From DAINRZ01 sp964634885 (GTDB lineage Bacteria > Bacteroidota > Ignavibacteria > Kapaibacteriales > UBA2268), in NCBI GenBank assembly GCA_964634885.1, contig CAZWLN010000046.1, forward strand, positions 1-37,882: a stretch of DNA of 37,882 nucleotides, read 5' to 3'. Position numbers and translations under genes: made by a program. The notes beneath the pieces are model-generated. The model saw only the letters and a program-made list of their open reading frames with translations, did no database searches and was not told the DNA's origin. Positions 25,849 to 33,651 of the stretch are shown in pieces; the first letter of the stretch is position 1; each line of letters begins with the position of its first letter.

Positions 25849-27006
25849 ATGAAAATATTTAGAAATATTATAAATATTGTATTATTATATTTAATAACAA
25901 TTGTTGTTTCTGACCCTATTCCTGTTTTTTCACAACCCTGTTACAATAATCCTGACGGCTTTTCTTACGATTTCGGTTTCCAGAAGATACTCACTCAGCC
26001 CTTCATTCGTAAATGGTTTAAGGATTTTTCCCGCATCGACACCATATATCTGGCAGGAATCCAGGGCAAACCTTTTTTGTTAAGCTCTCCTGAAGGTACC
26101 AACAGTTATGGTAATTTTCCCTGGGTGTTGAAAGACACTGAAACTGTCTGGCTGACGATATTCTTCCAGCCGACGACGATTAACAGTTTTGTCGATACGA
26201 TTCATATTATCGGCGATTCGAAGAAAGGGAAAGACGAATGCCGCGATTACATCATCGTAATCAGGGGTAAATCAATATTGGACGTCGAATTGTGGGTGCT
26301 GGACGTCAAGGATACTTTCTTTACCGACACGACAAGGCTGGGGATACGAGCGCGCAATCTCGACGCAATCAGGTTACAGGGTCTGAACAACATGAAGCTG
26401 AATTACAGTTTCACGGTGTCTGTCAATGCGGACCTGTTCAAGCCGGCCCGTAGCGACAGGGCCTTACTGGTGCGTAACGAAATTGTAGGTACAAAGAATG
26501 TGATGGAACTCGAAGGGGACAGCCTGGAATTGGACGGTTCCTACAAATTAGTTGCCCGGATTGCCGGCAGCCTTCTCTATCCCAAGGAATACCTTTCACC
26601 GGTAGAAGTCTCTAATGTGGTTTTTACCGATGTAGCTACCGCCGACACCATTAATTGGATCAATGTGCTCATCAGGGACGGATCCCTTGAAGCCATTGGT
26701 GCCTGCCAACAAATGAACAGGATTGTAATAATGGACAAAGCGCCTGTCGTCCGTGTAACGCCGCTGCCGGTGAGCAGTGTTGCCGTTGTGAACATGGAAA
26801 CAACCGAGAAGAAACCATTTACCATGGAGCTTTTCAATCTGTTCGGCAGGCAGATATATTCATCAATAAACACTGTTGAGTCGGTTACTGCCGAAAACAC
26901 CAGGACCGAGTATATCGACATGAGCCAGTATTCCAGCGGTGTTTACTTGCTCAGGATAACGACTATGTACCATCAGAAGACTGTCCTGATTGAGCTGTGT
27001 AAATAG
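25849..27006 (+). CDS. secreted protein with Ig-like and cohesin-like domains and T9SS sorting domain
   Basis: The 385-residue product has a signal peptide (hydrophobic 5-22, cleavage near VFSQ). Residues about 30-140 resemble a HYDIN/choice-of-anchor-D Ig-like domain (FFQPTTINSFVDTIHIIGDS is the typical strand pattern). Residues about 145-290 resemble a cohesin-like beta sandwich. The last 85 residues are a T9SS type A sorting domain (PLPVSSVAVVN, then LFNLFGRQIYSS, SGVYLLRIT and VLIELCK). GTG and TTG codons at 25843 and 25846 are in frame, but the ATG at 25849 is preferred. It lies 100 nt after the large multidomain gene and shares its Ig-like, cohesin-like and sorting-domain plan, so the two may be co-expressed surface components. 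No enzyme motif is seen. Confidence 0.75.
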   Translation: MKIFRNIINIVLLYLITIVVSDPIPVFSQPCYNNPDGFSYDFGFQKILTQPFIRKWFKDFSRIDTIYLAGIQGKPFLLSSPEGTNSYGNFPWVLKDTETVWLTIFFQPTTINSFVDTIHIIGDSKKGKDECRDYIIVIRGKSILDVELWVLDVKDTFFTDTTRLGIRARNLDAIRLQGLNNMKLNYSFTVSVNADLFKPARSDRALLVRNEIVGTKNVMELEGDSLELDGSYKLVARIAGSLLYPKEYLSPVEVSNVVFTDVATADTINWINVLIRDGSLEAIGACQQMNRIVIMDKAPVVRVTPLPVSSVAVVNMETTEKKPFTMELFNLFGRQIYSSINTVESVTAENTRTEYIDMSQYSSGVYLLRITTMYHQKTVLIELCK

Positions 27007-27063
27007 CCCTGCCGTCCTGAAATATTTGGAATTACTCACTAATTCTCTGAGAGCATAAAATAT

Positions 27064-27094
27064 TTTGCCTTTGAATTCTTTTTATATAAATTTG
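27064..27094 (+). promoter_or_regulatory. Bacteroidota-type promoter upstream of hisS
   Basis: TTTG at 27064-27067 and TAAATTTG at 27087-27094 are separated by 19 nt, matching the TTTG / TAnnTTTG consensus of Bacteroidota housekeeping promoters. The -7 element is 35 nt before the hisS ATG at 27130. Confidence 0.65.
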
Positions 27095-27129
27095 GTTTTT
27101 GTAAATTCTATAAGAAAGATTTGTGTTTT

Positions 27130-28377
27130 ATGATACAGGCAATCAGGGGTACTAAAGATTTACTTCCCGCGGAATCAGGCAACTGGCAGTTCATTGAAAA
27201 AGTCTTCAGGGAAGTTTCTTCAAGATACAATTATTCGGAACTCAGGACACCGGTTTTCGAAGCTACGGAAGTGTTCTCACGGAGCATCGGCGACAGCACG
27301 GACATCGTTAATAAAGAGATGTACACTTTCACGGACAAAGGGGACAGGTCGATTACCCTCAGGCCGGAGCAAACAGCCGCGCTCGTAAGGGCTGTCCTCC
27401 AGAATAACCTCCTCCAGGCTTCACCCAACCTTAGACTGTGGTATTTCGGGCCTTTCTTCAGGTACGAAAGGCCGACACAGGGCAGGCTCAGGCAATTCCA
27501 CCAGTATGGCGCCGAGTGCATTGGTTCTCCCTGGCCTGAAAGCGACGCCGAAGTAATTATGCTTGCTGTGGCGATTGCAAAAGGCTGCGGCATCAATAAC
27601 TTCAATTTATTGATCAACACTTTGGGCAATCCCGAGTCCAGAAAGAAGTACCGCGACATTGTAAAAGACTATTTTTCGGCTTACAGGGAATTCCTGTCGG
27701 AAGACAGCAAACTCAGGCTGGACAAGAACCCCCTGCGGATACTCGATTCGAAAGACAGGCAGGACCAGGAATATATAGAGAAAGCGCCCCTCATCACCGA
27801 CCATCTCGACGAACAGAGCAGAGAGCACTTCGAATCTGTACTGACCATACTAAGGAGCATGAATATAGATTACACACTGCAGCCACGCTTGGTTCGCGGC
27901 CTGGATTACTATTCCCATACCGTTTTCGAATTCCAAAGCCCCGACCTGGGCACTTACGATTCCTTTGGCGGCGGCGGGCGTTACGACGGGCTTTTCGAAC
28001 AGCTCGAAGGCAAGCCTACTCCTGCCGTTGGATTTGCAATGGGTGTCGAAAGGATGCTGCTGATACTTGAAAACACGAAATCGCTGCCTCCGGAAGCCAA
28101 TGCTCCGGACATTTTCATGGTTTCGACAAACAGGGACTATCTGCCCTTAGTGTTCACACTGGCAGAGAAGCTCAGGGAAAAGGGGCTGTCGGTACAGTCA
28201 GACCTTCTCAGGCGTTCACTCAAGTCCCAGTTCAGGGAATCGAACCGCCTGAAGGCAGCCTATACGATTATTATCGGTGAAGAGGAATACACCAACAATT
28301 TCATCAAGATCAAGAAGATGGCGACAGGAGAAGAATTTAATTGTCCAATAGACGAGGCCGGTAAGTTTGAGTTTTGA
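27130..28377 (+). CDS. hisS: histidyl-tRNA synthetase
   Basis: The 415-residue product is a class II synthetase that charges tRNA-His. It begins MIQAIRGTKDLLP, the standard start; an in-frame TTG at 27121 adds three residues and is unlikely. Motif 2 is FRYERPTQGRLRQFHQYGAE. The histidine-specific signatures are LVRGLDYYSHTVFEF and FGGGGRYDGLFE, followed by motif 3 (VGFAMGVERMLL). A C-terminal anticodon-binding domain occupies about 325-415. The length is normal. Its end overlaps the downstream histidine kinase start by 11 nt. Confidence 0.95.
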   Translation: MIQAIRGTKDLLPAESGNWQFIEKVFREVSSRYNYSELRTPVFEATEVFSRSIGDSTDIVNKEMYTFTDKGDRSITLRPEQTAALVRAVLQNNLLQASPNLRLWYFGPFFRYERPTQGRLRQFHQYGAECIGSPWPESDAEVIMLAVAIAKGCGINNFNLLINTLGNPESRKKYRDIVKDYFSAYREFLSEDSKLRLDKNPLRILDSKDRQDQEYIEKAPLITDHLDEQSREHFESVLTILRSMNIDYTLQPRLVRGLDYYSHTVFEFQSPDLGTYDSFGGGGRYDGLFEQLEGKPTPAVGFAMGVERMLLILENTKSLPPEANAPDIFMVSTNRDYLPLVFTLAEKLREKGLSVQSDLLRRSLKSQFRESNRLKAAYTIIIGEEEYTNNFIKIKKMATGEEFNCPIDEAGKFEF

Positions 28378-29614
28378 TTATACCCGTATATTACCGAGTC
28401 TATCAAAGTGGCAGATCAAGCTCATACTAATTTTCGGCGGCCTTGCCATCGTTGTCGTTTCAATCCTTTACACCAGGTCGATTGTCAATGAACTTGTAGA
28501 GATTGAAAGAAACAAAATTCAGCTCTATGCGGATATTTATTCGAAAGTATCCGATCCTGACCTGGAAAACATTGATATGCTGGTTCTTGTTGTAAATAAC
28601 ATCACTCCAACAATCTCATTCCCCATTATCATTACCGATGAGAACAACCAGCCATTGGAGCCGTACGACCAGTGGAGCCTTAATGTGGCTGTGGACACGT
28701 CTAAGCCCATCAAGGAACAACAGGAATATATGACTGATTATGTGGAGAAGATGGCCGGTTCTTATCCGCCAATCACGAAACGCGACAAGGACAGTACCGT
28801 TCTTTTCAAGTTCTATTACACCCATTCGGAACTGATCGACAGGCTTCAGTTGTTCCCGATCTTCGGGTTGATAGTCATCAGTATTTTTATTATCATCGGC
28901 TACCTGGCTTTCAGTAACATAAGGCGAAACCAGGAATCGAAGGTATGGGTCGGAATGGCAAAAGAAGCGGCACACCAGCTTGGTACCCCGTTGTCGAGCC
29001 TGCTCGCATGGCTGGAAATACTGAAAAATGCACGAAGCGATCCGGCTTTCATCGATGAAACCATAAGTGAGATGAGCAACGACATCAACAGGTTGAACAT
29101 CATTGCCACAAGGTTCTCAAAGATTGGTTCAAAGCCTGACCTGTCGCTGGAGAACATCGGCAGCAACTTAGTTGACATTGTCAAATACTTCGAAAAACGG
29201 CTGCCTCACATCGGCAAGAGGACACAGATAGAACTGAAAATAGAAAATGATGCTATCGGCATGATCAGCCCCGAACTCTTCGCATGGGTAATAGAAAACC
29301 TGCTGAAAAACGCAGCCGAGGCCATCGAAACAAAAGACGGGCTGATTGTGGTTACCATTGCAGCTCAACCGGGCAGGAAGACTGTAATTACCGTTAAAGA
29401 CAACGGCAAGGGCATGGGCGCCAAACAGAGGCGCCAGGTGTTCCATCCCGGCTTTACTACAAAGAAGAGGGGCTGGGGCCTGGGGTTGAGCCTGTCAAAG
29501 AGAATAGTGGAAGAATACCACGACGGTAAGATCTATGTAAAGGATTCTTCCCCCGGCAAAGGTACAACGTTTGCAGTAGAATTGCCCTGGCATGCTCCGG
29601 CTGTTTCAGATTAG
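28367..29614 (+). CDS. membrane sensor histidine kinase
   Basis: The 415-residue product has two membrane segments (about 16-36 and 161-182) flanking a roughly 120-residue periplasmic domain. The kinase core has phosphoacceptor H203 in AAHQLGTPLSSLLAW, the N box NLLKNAAEAI (311-320), G1 DNGKGM (345-350), the F box GFTTKKRGW and G2 GLGLSLS. The AHQLGTPLSSL form is typical of a Bacteroidota-type kinase family. No ATG fits: the frame opens after a TAG at 28349, leaving TTG at 28367 as the only plausible start, preceded by GAGG at 28354-28357. It is thus coupled to hisS. Its 3' end overlaps convergent mnmA by 9 nt. No response regulator is nearby. Confidence 0.87.
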   Translation: MSFDYTRILPSLSKWQIKLILIFGGLAIVVVSILYTRSIVNELVEIERNKIQLYADIYSKVSDPDLENIDMLVLVVNNITPTISFPIIITDENNQPLEPYDQWSLNVAVDTSKPIKEQQEYMTDYVEKMAGSYPPITKRDKDSTVLFKFYYTHSELIDRLQLFPIFGLIVISIFIIIGYLAFSNIRRNQESKVWVGMAKEAAHQLGTPLSSLLAWLEILKNARSDPAFIDETISEMSNDINRLNIIATRFSKIGSKPDLSLENIGSNLVDIVKYFEKRLPHIGKRTQIELKIENDAIGMISPELFAWVIENLLKNAAEAIETKDGLIVVTIAAQPGRKTVITVKDNGKGMGAKQRRQVFHPGFTTKKRGWGLGLSLSKRIVEEYHDGKIYVKDSSPGKGTTFAVELPWHAPAVSD

Positions 29615-30661
29615 CCCAATCACGCCACCGCCAAGGCAGTAATCCCCGTCGTAGAAGATGGCGAACTGGCCGGGTGCAATGCCCTGGTCTTTCCTGTCGA
29701 TTGTTATTACCGCTTCGTTGCCTTCGATGGATTCGACGACGCAGCCGTATTTATGAGGCCCGTGCCTGAGCTTGACTTTCAACTGGTCTTTGACGGGAGC
29801 TTCAGGTATCCAGTTGATGTTGCCGACAGCCATCCTGTCTCTCGGGACAACCGTCAGTTCGTAGTTGTTGGAAATGTATATGATGTTGTTTACTGTGTCT
29901 TTCTTAACGACGTACCAGGGGCCGCCGCTGAGGCCCAATCCCTGCCTCTGGCCGATGGTATGGAACCAGAATCCTTTGTGTGTTCCCAACTTCCTGCCGG
30001 TTTCATATTCGACAATGTCTCCGGGCTGTTCACCTAAGTGGAACCTGATGAAGTCATTATACTTGATCTTACCCAGGAAGCAGATGCCCTGGCTGTCTTT
30101 CCTGTTCTTTGCGGGCAGGTCATAGCCGGAGGCGTAGGCCCTGACTTCTTTCTTTGTCAGGCTGCCGATTGGGAACACAATCCTTGCAAGCTGCTCCTGT
30201 TTCAGGTAAGTAAGGAAATAGGTCTGGTCCTTAACAGGGTCCGGGGACTGCTTAAGGTAGAACTTTCCGTCTTTATCTTCTATTTGTGCGTAATGGCCTG
30301 AAGCAACTTTGTCGAAACCGTCAGGTATCTTCTTCAGGAACATCCCGAATTTGATCATCAGGTTGCACATGATGTCCGGGCTTGGAGTCCTGCCTTCTTT
30401 CAGTTCGCTCAGGGTGTAATCCACGACTGTGTCGAGGTACTCCTGCTGCATGTTGACAATCTGCAGCGGAACGCCGATTTTTTCGCACGAAGAGCGGGCA
30501 TAGCCGAGGTCTTCTTCCCAGGGGCAATCGCCAAGGAACGCCAGGTCGTCTTCCAGCCATATCTTAAGGTAGAAAGCCGTAACGTCAAAGCCTTGTTCTT
30601 TGAGTTTGTACAAAGCCAGGGAACTGTCCACGCCGCCCGATAGTAATACTGCAATCTTCAT
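29606..30661 (-). CDS. mnmA: tRNA-specific 2-thiouridylase
   Basis: The 351-residue product thiolates U34 of tRNAs for Lys, Glu and Gln. The PP-loop SGGVDSS is at 8-14. The catalytic cysteines are C99 (PSPDIMCNLMIKFG) and C194 (DSQGICFLGKIKY). The C-terminal beta-barrel domain with a GGxVI ending is present. A CPWEEDLGYARSSCE segment near 46 is a subfamily variation compared with E. coli MnmA. It is the last gene of ybaB-recR-lipoprotein-lipoprotein-mnmA, starting 4 nt after the second lipoprotein, and it overlaps the convergent histidine kinase by 9 nt. Confidence 0.95.
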   Translation of the reverse strand: MKIAVLLSGGVDSSLALYKLKEQGFDVTAFYLKIWLEDDLAFLGDCPWEEDLGYARSSCEKIGVPLQIVNMQQEYLDTVVDYTLSELKEGRTPSPDIMCNLMIKFGMFLKKIPDGFDKVASGHYAQIEDKDGKFYLKQSPDPVKDQTYFLTYLKQEQLARIVFPIGSLTKKEVRAYASGYDLPAKNRKDSQGICFLGKIKYNDFIRFHLGEQPGDIVEYETGRKLGTHKGFWFHTIGQRQGLGLSGGPWYVVKKDTVNNIIYISNNYELTVVPRDRMAVGNINWIPEAPVKDQLKVKLRHGPHKYGCVVESIEGNEAVITIDRKDQGIAPGQFAIFYDGDYCLGGGVIGLI

Positions 30662-30665
30662 AATT

Positions 30666-31190
30666 CTAATAGTTTGATTCGTCTTTCCACATTGATATCT
30701 TCCACGGTTCGCCGGTGGAGTCCCGTTTCATTGTAAGTATTGCCCTGCCCTGAATCGTTACAATGTCTTCCGGCTGGAAAACAATAGTCAGGGTAAATCC
30801 CCTCGATATTTCCTGCAGGGTGGAATCGCCGGCGGAAACCAGTACGCTGTTCCATATCAGGTCGAGGCTTTGTGCGCTGTTGAACAGGTTGTATGTCGTC
30901 AGCATGTCTTCTGCCCGGCCCCATTTGTTGTCCACGCCTTTGTCGTAGTTGTGGTAGAGGAACAGGAAATCGTAATTCAGGAGCTTACCGTATTCGGTTG
31001 TGTCTTTGTACTGGTAGGCGAGCCTGAAATTGTCGAAGACGCCTTCGATTGTGGTCTGGTCGCTGTAAAGAGAATGGCCGTCGTCGATTGCCGTCAGTGC
31101 CGGGGCAAAGGGATTGGTACAGGAGTAAACAACTGTCGCAGTAACGAAGGCAAAAAATAACAGCAATATTTGTGGCTTCAGTTTCTGCAT
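30666..31190 (-). CDS. lipoprotein, likely paralogue of its upstream neighbour
   Basis: The 174-residue product has a lipoprotein signal peptide; the lipobox is VVYSC with C24. The mature part resembles an NTF2/SnoaL-like alpha+beta fold: a helix (TIEGVFDNFRLAYQYKDTTEYGKLL), FLFLYHNYD, and beta strands ending in W-K-I-S-M-W. It has the same order and motifs as the neighbour at 31192 (helix, phenylalanine-rich linker, ILTMKRD...WKISMWKD versus TLVLLKSGYWYIANWSDF), so a tandem duplication is inferred. It lies 1 nt after that gene and 4 nt before mnmA. No function can be assigned; association with the inner leaflet of the outer membrane is likely. Confidence 0.78.
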   Translation of the reverse strand: MQKLKPQILLLFFAFVTATVVYSCTNPFAPALTAIDDGHSLYSDQTTIEGVFDNFRLAYQYKDTTEYGKLLNYDFLFLYHNYDKGVDNKWGRAEDMLTTYNLFNSAQSLDLIWNSVLVSAGDSTLQEISRGFTLTIVFQPEDIVTIQGRAILTMKRDSTGEPWKISMWKDESNY

Positions 31191-31191
31191 A

Positions 31192-31785
31192 TTAATTACT
31201 ATACTGTCCTTTCAAAATGCTCCATGTCGTATCGTCTTTTGACTTGAAATCCGACCAGTTGGCAATGTACCAGTAACCGCTTTTAAGCAGTACGAGAGTC
31301 AACTGCATCGTGCCTGAGTATTTTTTGCTCAGGTTGCTGTTTGTCGTGTCGAGTACGAGTTTATAATTATATGTATATATCCACGAATTCGGCTGTGGAT
31401 TGTTTGTTTGTTCATTCGTCAGTTCGAGCAGAGGGGTTATTCCTGTTGGAAGCTGTAAATTGAGGGATTTGAAGAAGGCTCGTTCTTCTTCCGCGCCCCA
31501 GTGGTCGAAGATGCCCGGGTACATGGAATAGCCGTCAGCCGAGGGAGTGAAAGAGTATTCATCAGAGCTGTCGGACGAATTGTTCAAAAAACACCGCATA
31601 TAGTTTTCAATATTCTTTTCGCTGATTGCGTTTTTGAAGTTTGAAATTACAATAGACGCATCCGTAGGAGGCTTGTACGAAGACCTGTCCGTGTCCGGGG
31701 CTTCAGGATTGCGGGTGGAGAACATGTCGCAGGCCGTAACGAGCGTCGCTGCGATAAACAATATATAAATCAGCTTCTTATCCAT
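31192..31785 (-). CDS. lipoprotein, likely paralogue of its downstream neighbour
   Basis: The 197-residue product has a lipoprotein signal peptide ending LVTAC (C19). It then has a short linker rich in Pro, Asp and Ser. An NTF2/SnoaL-like region follows (SNFKNAISEKNIENYMRCF helix and beta strands with YWYIANWSDFKS near the end). It resembles the next gene in layout, which suggests gene duplication. It starts 31 nt after recR and ends 1 nt before the second lipoprotein gene. It is probably anchored in the outer membrane. Function is unknown; housekeeping co-transcription need not imply shared function. Confidence 0.78.
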   Translation of the reverse strand: MDKKLIYILFIAATLVTACDMFSTRNPEAPDTDRSSYKPPTDASIVISNFKNAISEKNIENYMRCFLNNSSDSSDEYSFTPSADGYSMYPGIFDHWGAEEERAFFKSLNLQLPTGITPLLELTNEQTNNPQPNSWIYTYNYKLVLDTTNSNLSKKYSGTMQLTLVLLKSGYWYIANWSDFKSKDDTTWSILKGQYSN

Positions 31786-31816
31786 TACACAACTGACGAA
31801 TATGCTTCGAAATTAG

Positions 31817-32410
31817 TTATACTTCAATTCTTCCTTCAATGGCGCGGGTGATGGTCGCATCGTCTGCAAACTCCAGGTCTGAGCCGACAGGCAGTCCCCG
31901 TGCAATCCTCGTAGTTTTAATGTCCAGGGGCTTAATCAGTTTTGCCAGGTATTGTGTCGTTACCTCGCCTTCGACGCTGGGATTGAGGGCAAGAATGACC
32001 TCTTCGACGCCGTTGAGCCTGGCGATGAGTTCCTTGATTTTCAGGTCTTCGGGCCCTACGCCGTCGAGAGGGCTGAGTACCCCGTGCAGTACATGGTACA
32101 TCCCGAAGTATTCCCCGGTTTTTTCAATGGCTGTAACGTCGTTGGGTTCTTCCACGACACAGATGACGCTGTTGTCTCTTTTTTTCGACTGGCAGACAGG
32201 GCAGGGGTCCGTTTCGGTGTAATTGAAACATCCCGAGCAAAACTTCACGTTCTTCTTCAGGTTAACCAGCGCTTTCGAAAACTCTTCGATGAACTGTTCC
32301 GGTTGTCTCAGGAGGTGAAAGCACAGCCTCTGGGCAGTTTTCCTGCCGATCGTCGGTAAAGTAGCGAATAGTTCAATGGCCTTCTCGATTGATTCGGATG
32401 TATATATCAT
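31817..32410 (-). CDS. recR: recombination mediator RecR
   Basis: The 197-residue product contains an N-terminal helix-hairpin-helix (ATLPTIGRKTAQRL), a four-cysteine zinc finger (C58, C61, C70, C73) and a Toprim domain (about 81-175; VVEEPNDVTAIEKTG then HGVLSPLDGVGPEDL). It loads RecA together with RecO/RecF at single-strand gaps. The length is normal. It follows ybaB by 18 nt, the common ybaB-recR arrangement. Confidence 0.96.
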   Translation of the reverse strand: MIYTSESIEKAIELFATLPTIGRKTAQRLCFHLLRQPEQFIEEFSKALVNLKKNVKFCSGCFNYTETDPCPVCQSKKRDNSVICVVEEPNDVTAIEKTGEYFGMYHVLHGVLSPLDGVGPEDLKIKELIARLNGVEEVILALNPSVEGEVTTQYLAKLIKPLDIKTTRIARGLPVGSDLEFADDATITRAIEGRIEV

Positions 32411-32428
32411 GATTGTCTGCGGTAATGG

Positions 32429-32755
32429 TTAGAAATTAGCATCGAAACCGGGTATGTTCGGCAGCATGCCTGTTACTTTGCTCATTTCACTTTTAACCAT
32501 CTCGGCAGATTCTGCCAGTGCTTTGTTCATAGCGGCCAGCACGAGGTCTTCAAGCATTTCGATGTCGTTCGGGTCAACGATCTCTTTTGCAATCCTGACT
32601 TCGAGAACCTGGTTGTTGCCGGTAAGGGTGATTTTCACCATGCCGCCGCCCGACTCTGCCGTAACTACCTTTTTGTTGACTTCGTCCTTGACGCGTTCCA
32701 TTTCCTGCTGCATTTTCTGAGCCTGTTCCATGATGCTCTGCATATTAAACTTCAT
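32429..32755 (-). CDS. ybaB: YbaB/EbfC family nucleoid-associated protein
   Basis: The 108-residue product has the family pattern: an N-terminal helix with MEQAQKMQQEMERVKDEV, then beta strands VTAESGGGMVKITLTGNNQVLEVRI, and the C-terminal helix VLAAMNKALAESAEMVKSEM. It binds DNA as a dimer and is usually linked to recR, as here. It heads the five-gene minus-strand operon; a TAATTTTG -7-type element at 32797-32804 on the minus strand, 42 nt before the start, could drive it. Confidence 0.93.
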   Translation of the reverse strand: MKFNMQSIMEQAQKMQQEMERVKDEVNKKVVTAESGGGMVKITLTGNNQVLEVRIAKEIVDPNDIEMLEDLVLAAMNKALAESAEMVKSEMSKVTGMLPNIPGFDANF

Positions 32756-32796
32756 TGCTGCTCCATTTATTTTAAACTTATATTAATCTAATTAAG

Positions 32797-32804
32797 CAAA
32801 ATTA
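32797..32804 (-). promoter_or_regulatory. -7-type element TAATTTTG for ybaB
   Basis: The minus strand carries TAATTTTG, which matches TAnnTTTG, 42 nt upstream of the ybaB ATG. No good TTTG partner is seen 19-21 nt further upstream. Confidence 0.35.
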
Positions 32805-32884
32805 TAAATATTAGCATTTAAAAAATTAATAAAATTTCGTATTTTGAATCATATTTTGAAATGTTGGATATAATTTTGGTAAAT

Positions 32885-32892
32885 TAATTTTG
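32885..32892 (+). promoter_or_regulatory. -7-type element TAATTTTG for pspA
   Basis: TAATTTTG occurs twice 14 nt apart (32871-32878 and 32885-32892). The second is 27 nt before the pspA ATG and has a TGTTG 18 nt upstream resembling a -33 element. Either copy could serve. Confidence 0.35.
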
Positions 32893-32918
32893 AACTGTCA
32901 TAATTATTAGAGGTTATT

Positions 32919-33599
32919 ATGGGAATTTTTTCGCGAATAACAGACATTTTCAAGGCTAATGTCAATGACGCCTTAGACAAGGCAGAAGAACCGGAGAAAA
33001 TGCTGAAACAGATGGTAATTGAGATGGAAGAATCGGTCAATAAGGCTACTCTTGCTGTTGCAAACGCCATTGCCAATGAAAAGTCTCTCGAAAGAAAAAA
33101 AGAAAAGGCTCTTGCCGAGACCCAGGAATGGGAGAAGAAAGCGATGCAGGCCCTTCAGGCCGGCAGGGAGGACCTTGCCAAGGCTGCCCTTGAAAAGAAG
33201 GCAATCTCAGAGAAAAACGTGAAAACTCTCGAACCTATATATGTTCAGGCTAAGGATACATCGAACAAGATGAGGGACCAGCTCAACTCGCTCAAGGGTA
33301 AACTCGAAGAGGCACGCAGCAGGCAAAGCACTCTCGTTGCCCGTTCTCAGGCTGCCAAAGCCCAGAAGCAGATTGCACAGTCTTTCAGTGGTGTCGGCTC
33401 CGACGCTTTCAGCAAGTTCGACAAGTATGAAGCAAAAATTGAACAGACTGAAGCCGAAGCCGAAGCTTTCGGTGTACTTGCAGACGAGAATACGGGTTTG
33501 GACCAGGAATTCAAGAAACTGGAAACTTCGACGAATACCGATGAAGAATTGCTGAAGCTGAAAGCAAAGATGGGTATGCTGCCGGAATCGAATTCTTGA
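32919..33599 (+). CDS. pspA: PspA/IM30 family membrane-remodelling protein
   Basis: The 226-residue product is nearly all helical with the PspA/IM30 start MGIFSRITDIFKANVNDALDKAEEPEKMLKQM in outline, then a long coiled-coil hairpin (about 40-150; many KK/EK/AL heptads) and a short C-terminal segment. PspA/IM30 proteins are ESCRT-III relatives that assemble on stressed inner membranes. The length matches the family (about 220-260). An AGAGG lies 7 nt before the ATG. No pspBC or pspF genes are adjacent, so regulation must differ from that of E. coli. The next gene starts 52 nt downstream on the same strand and may be co-transcribed. Confidence 0.9.
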   Translation: MGIFSRITDIFKANVNDALDKAEEPEKMLKQMVIEMEESVNKATLAVANAIANEKSLERKKEKALAETQEWEKKAMQALQAGREDLAKAALEKKAISEKNVKTLEPIYVQAKDTSNKMRDQLNSLKGKLEEARSRQSTLVARSQAAKAQKQIAQSFSGVGSDAFSKFDKYEAKIEQTEAEAEAFGVLADENTGLDQEFKKLETSTNTDEELLKLKAKMGMLPESNS

Positions 33600-33651
33600 T
33601 TGGTTTTTCATTTACAAATGAGTTGAAAATTATATATTGGGAGTATAATAT

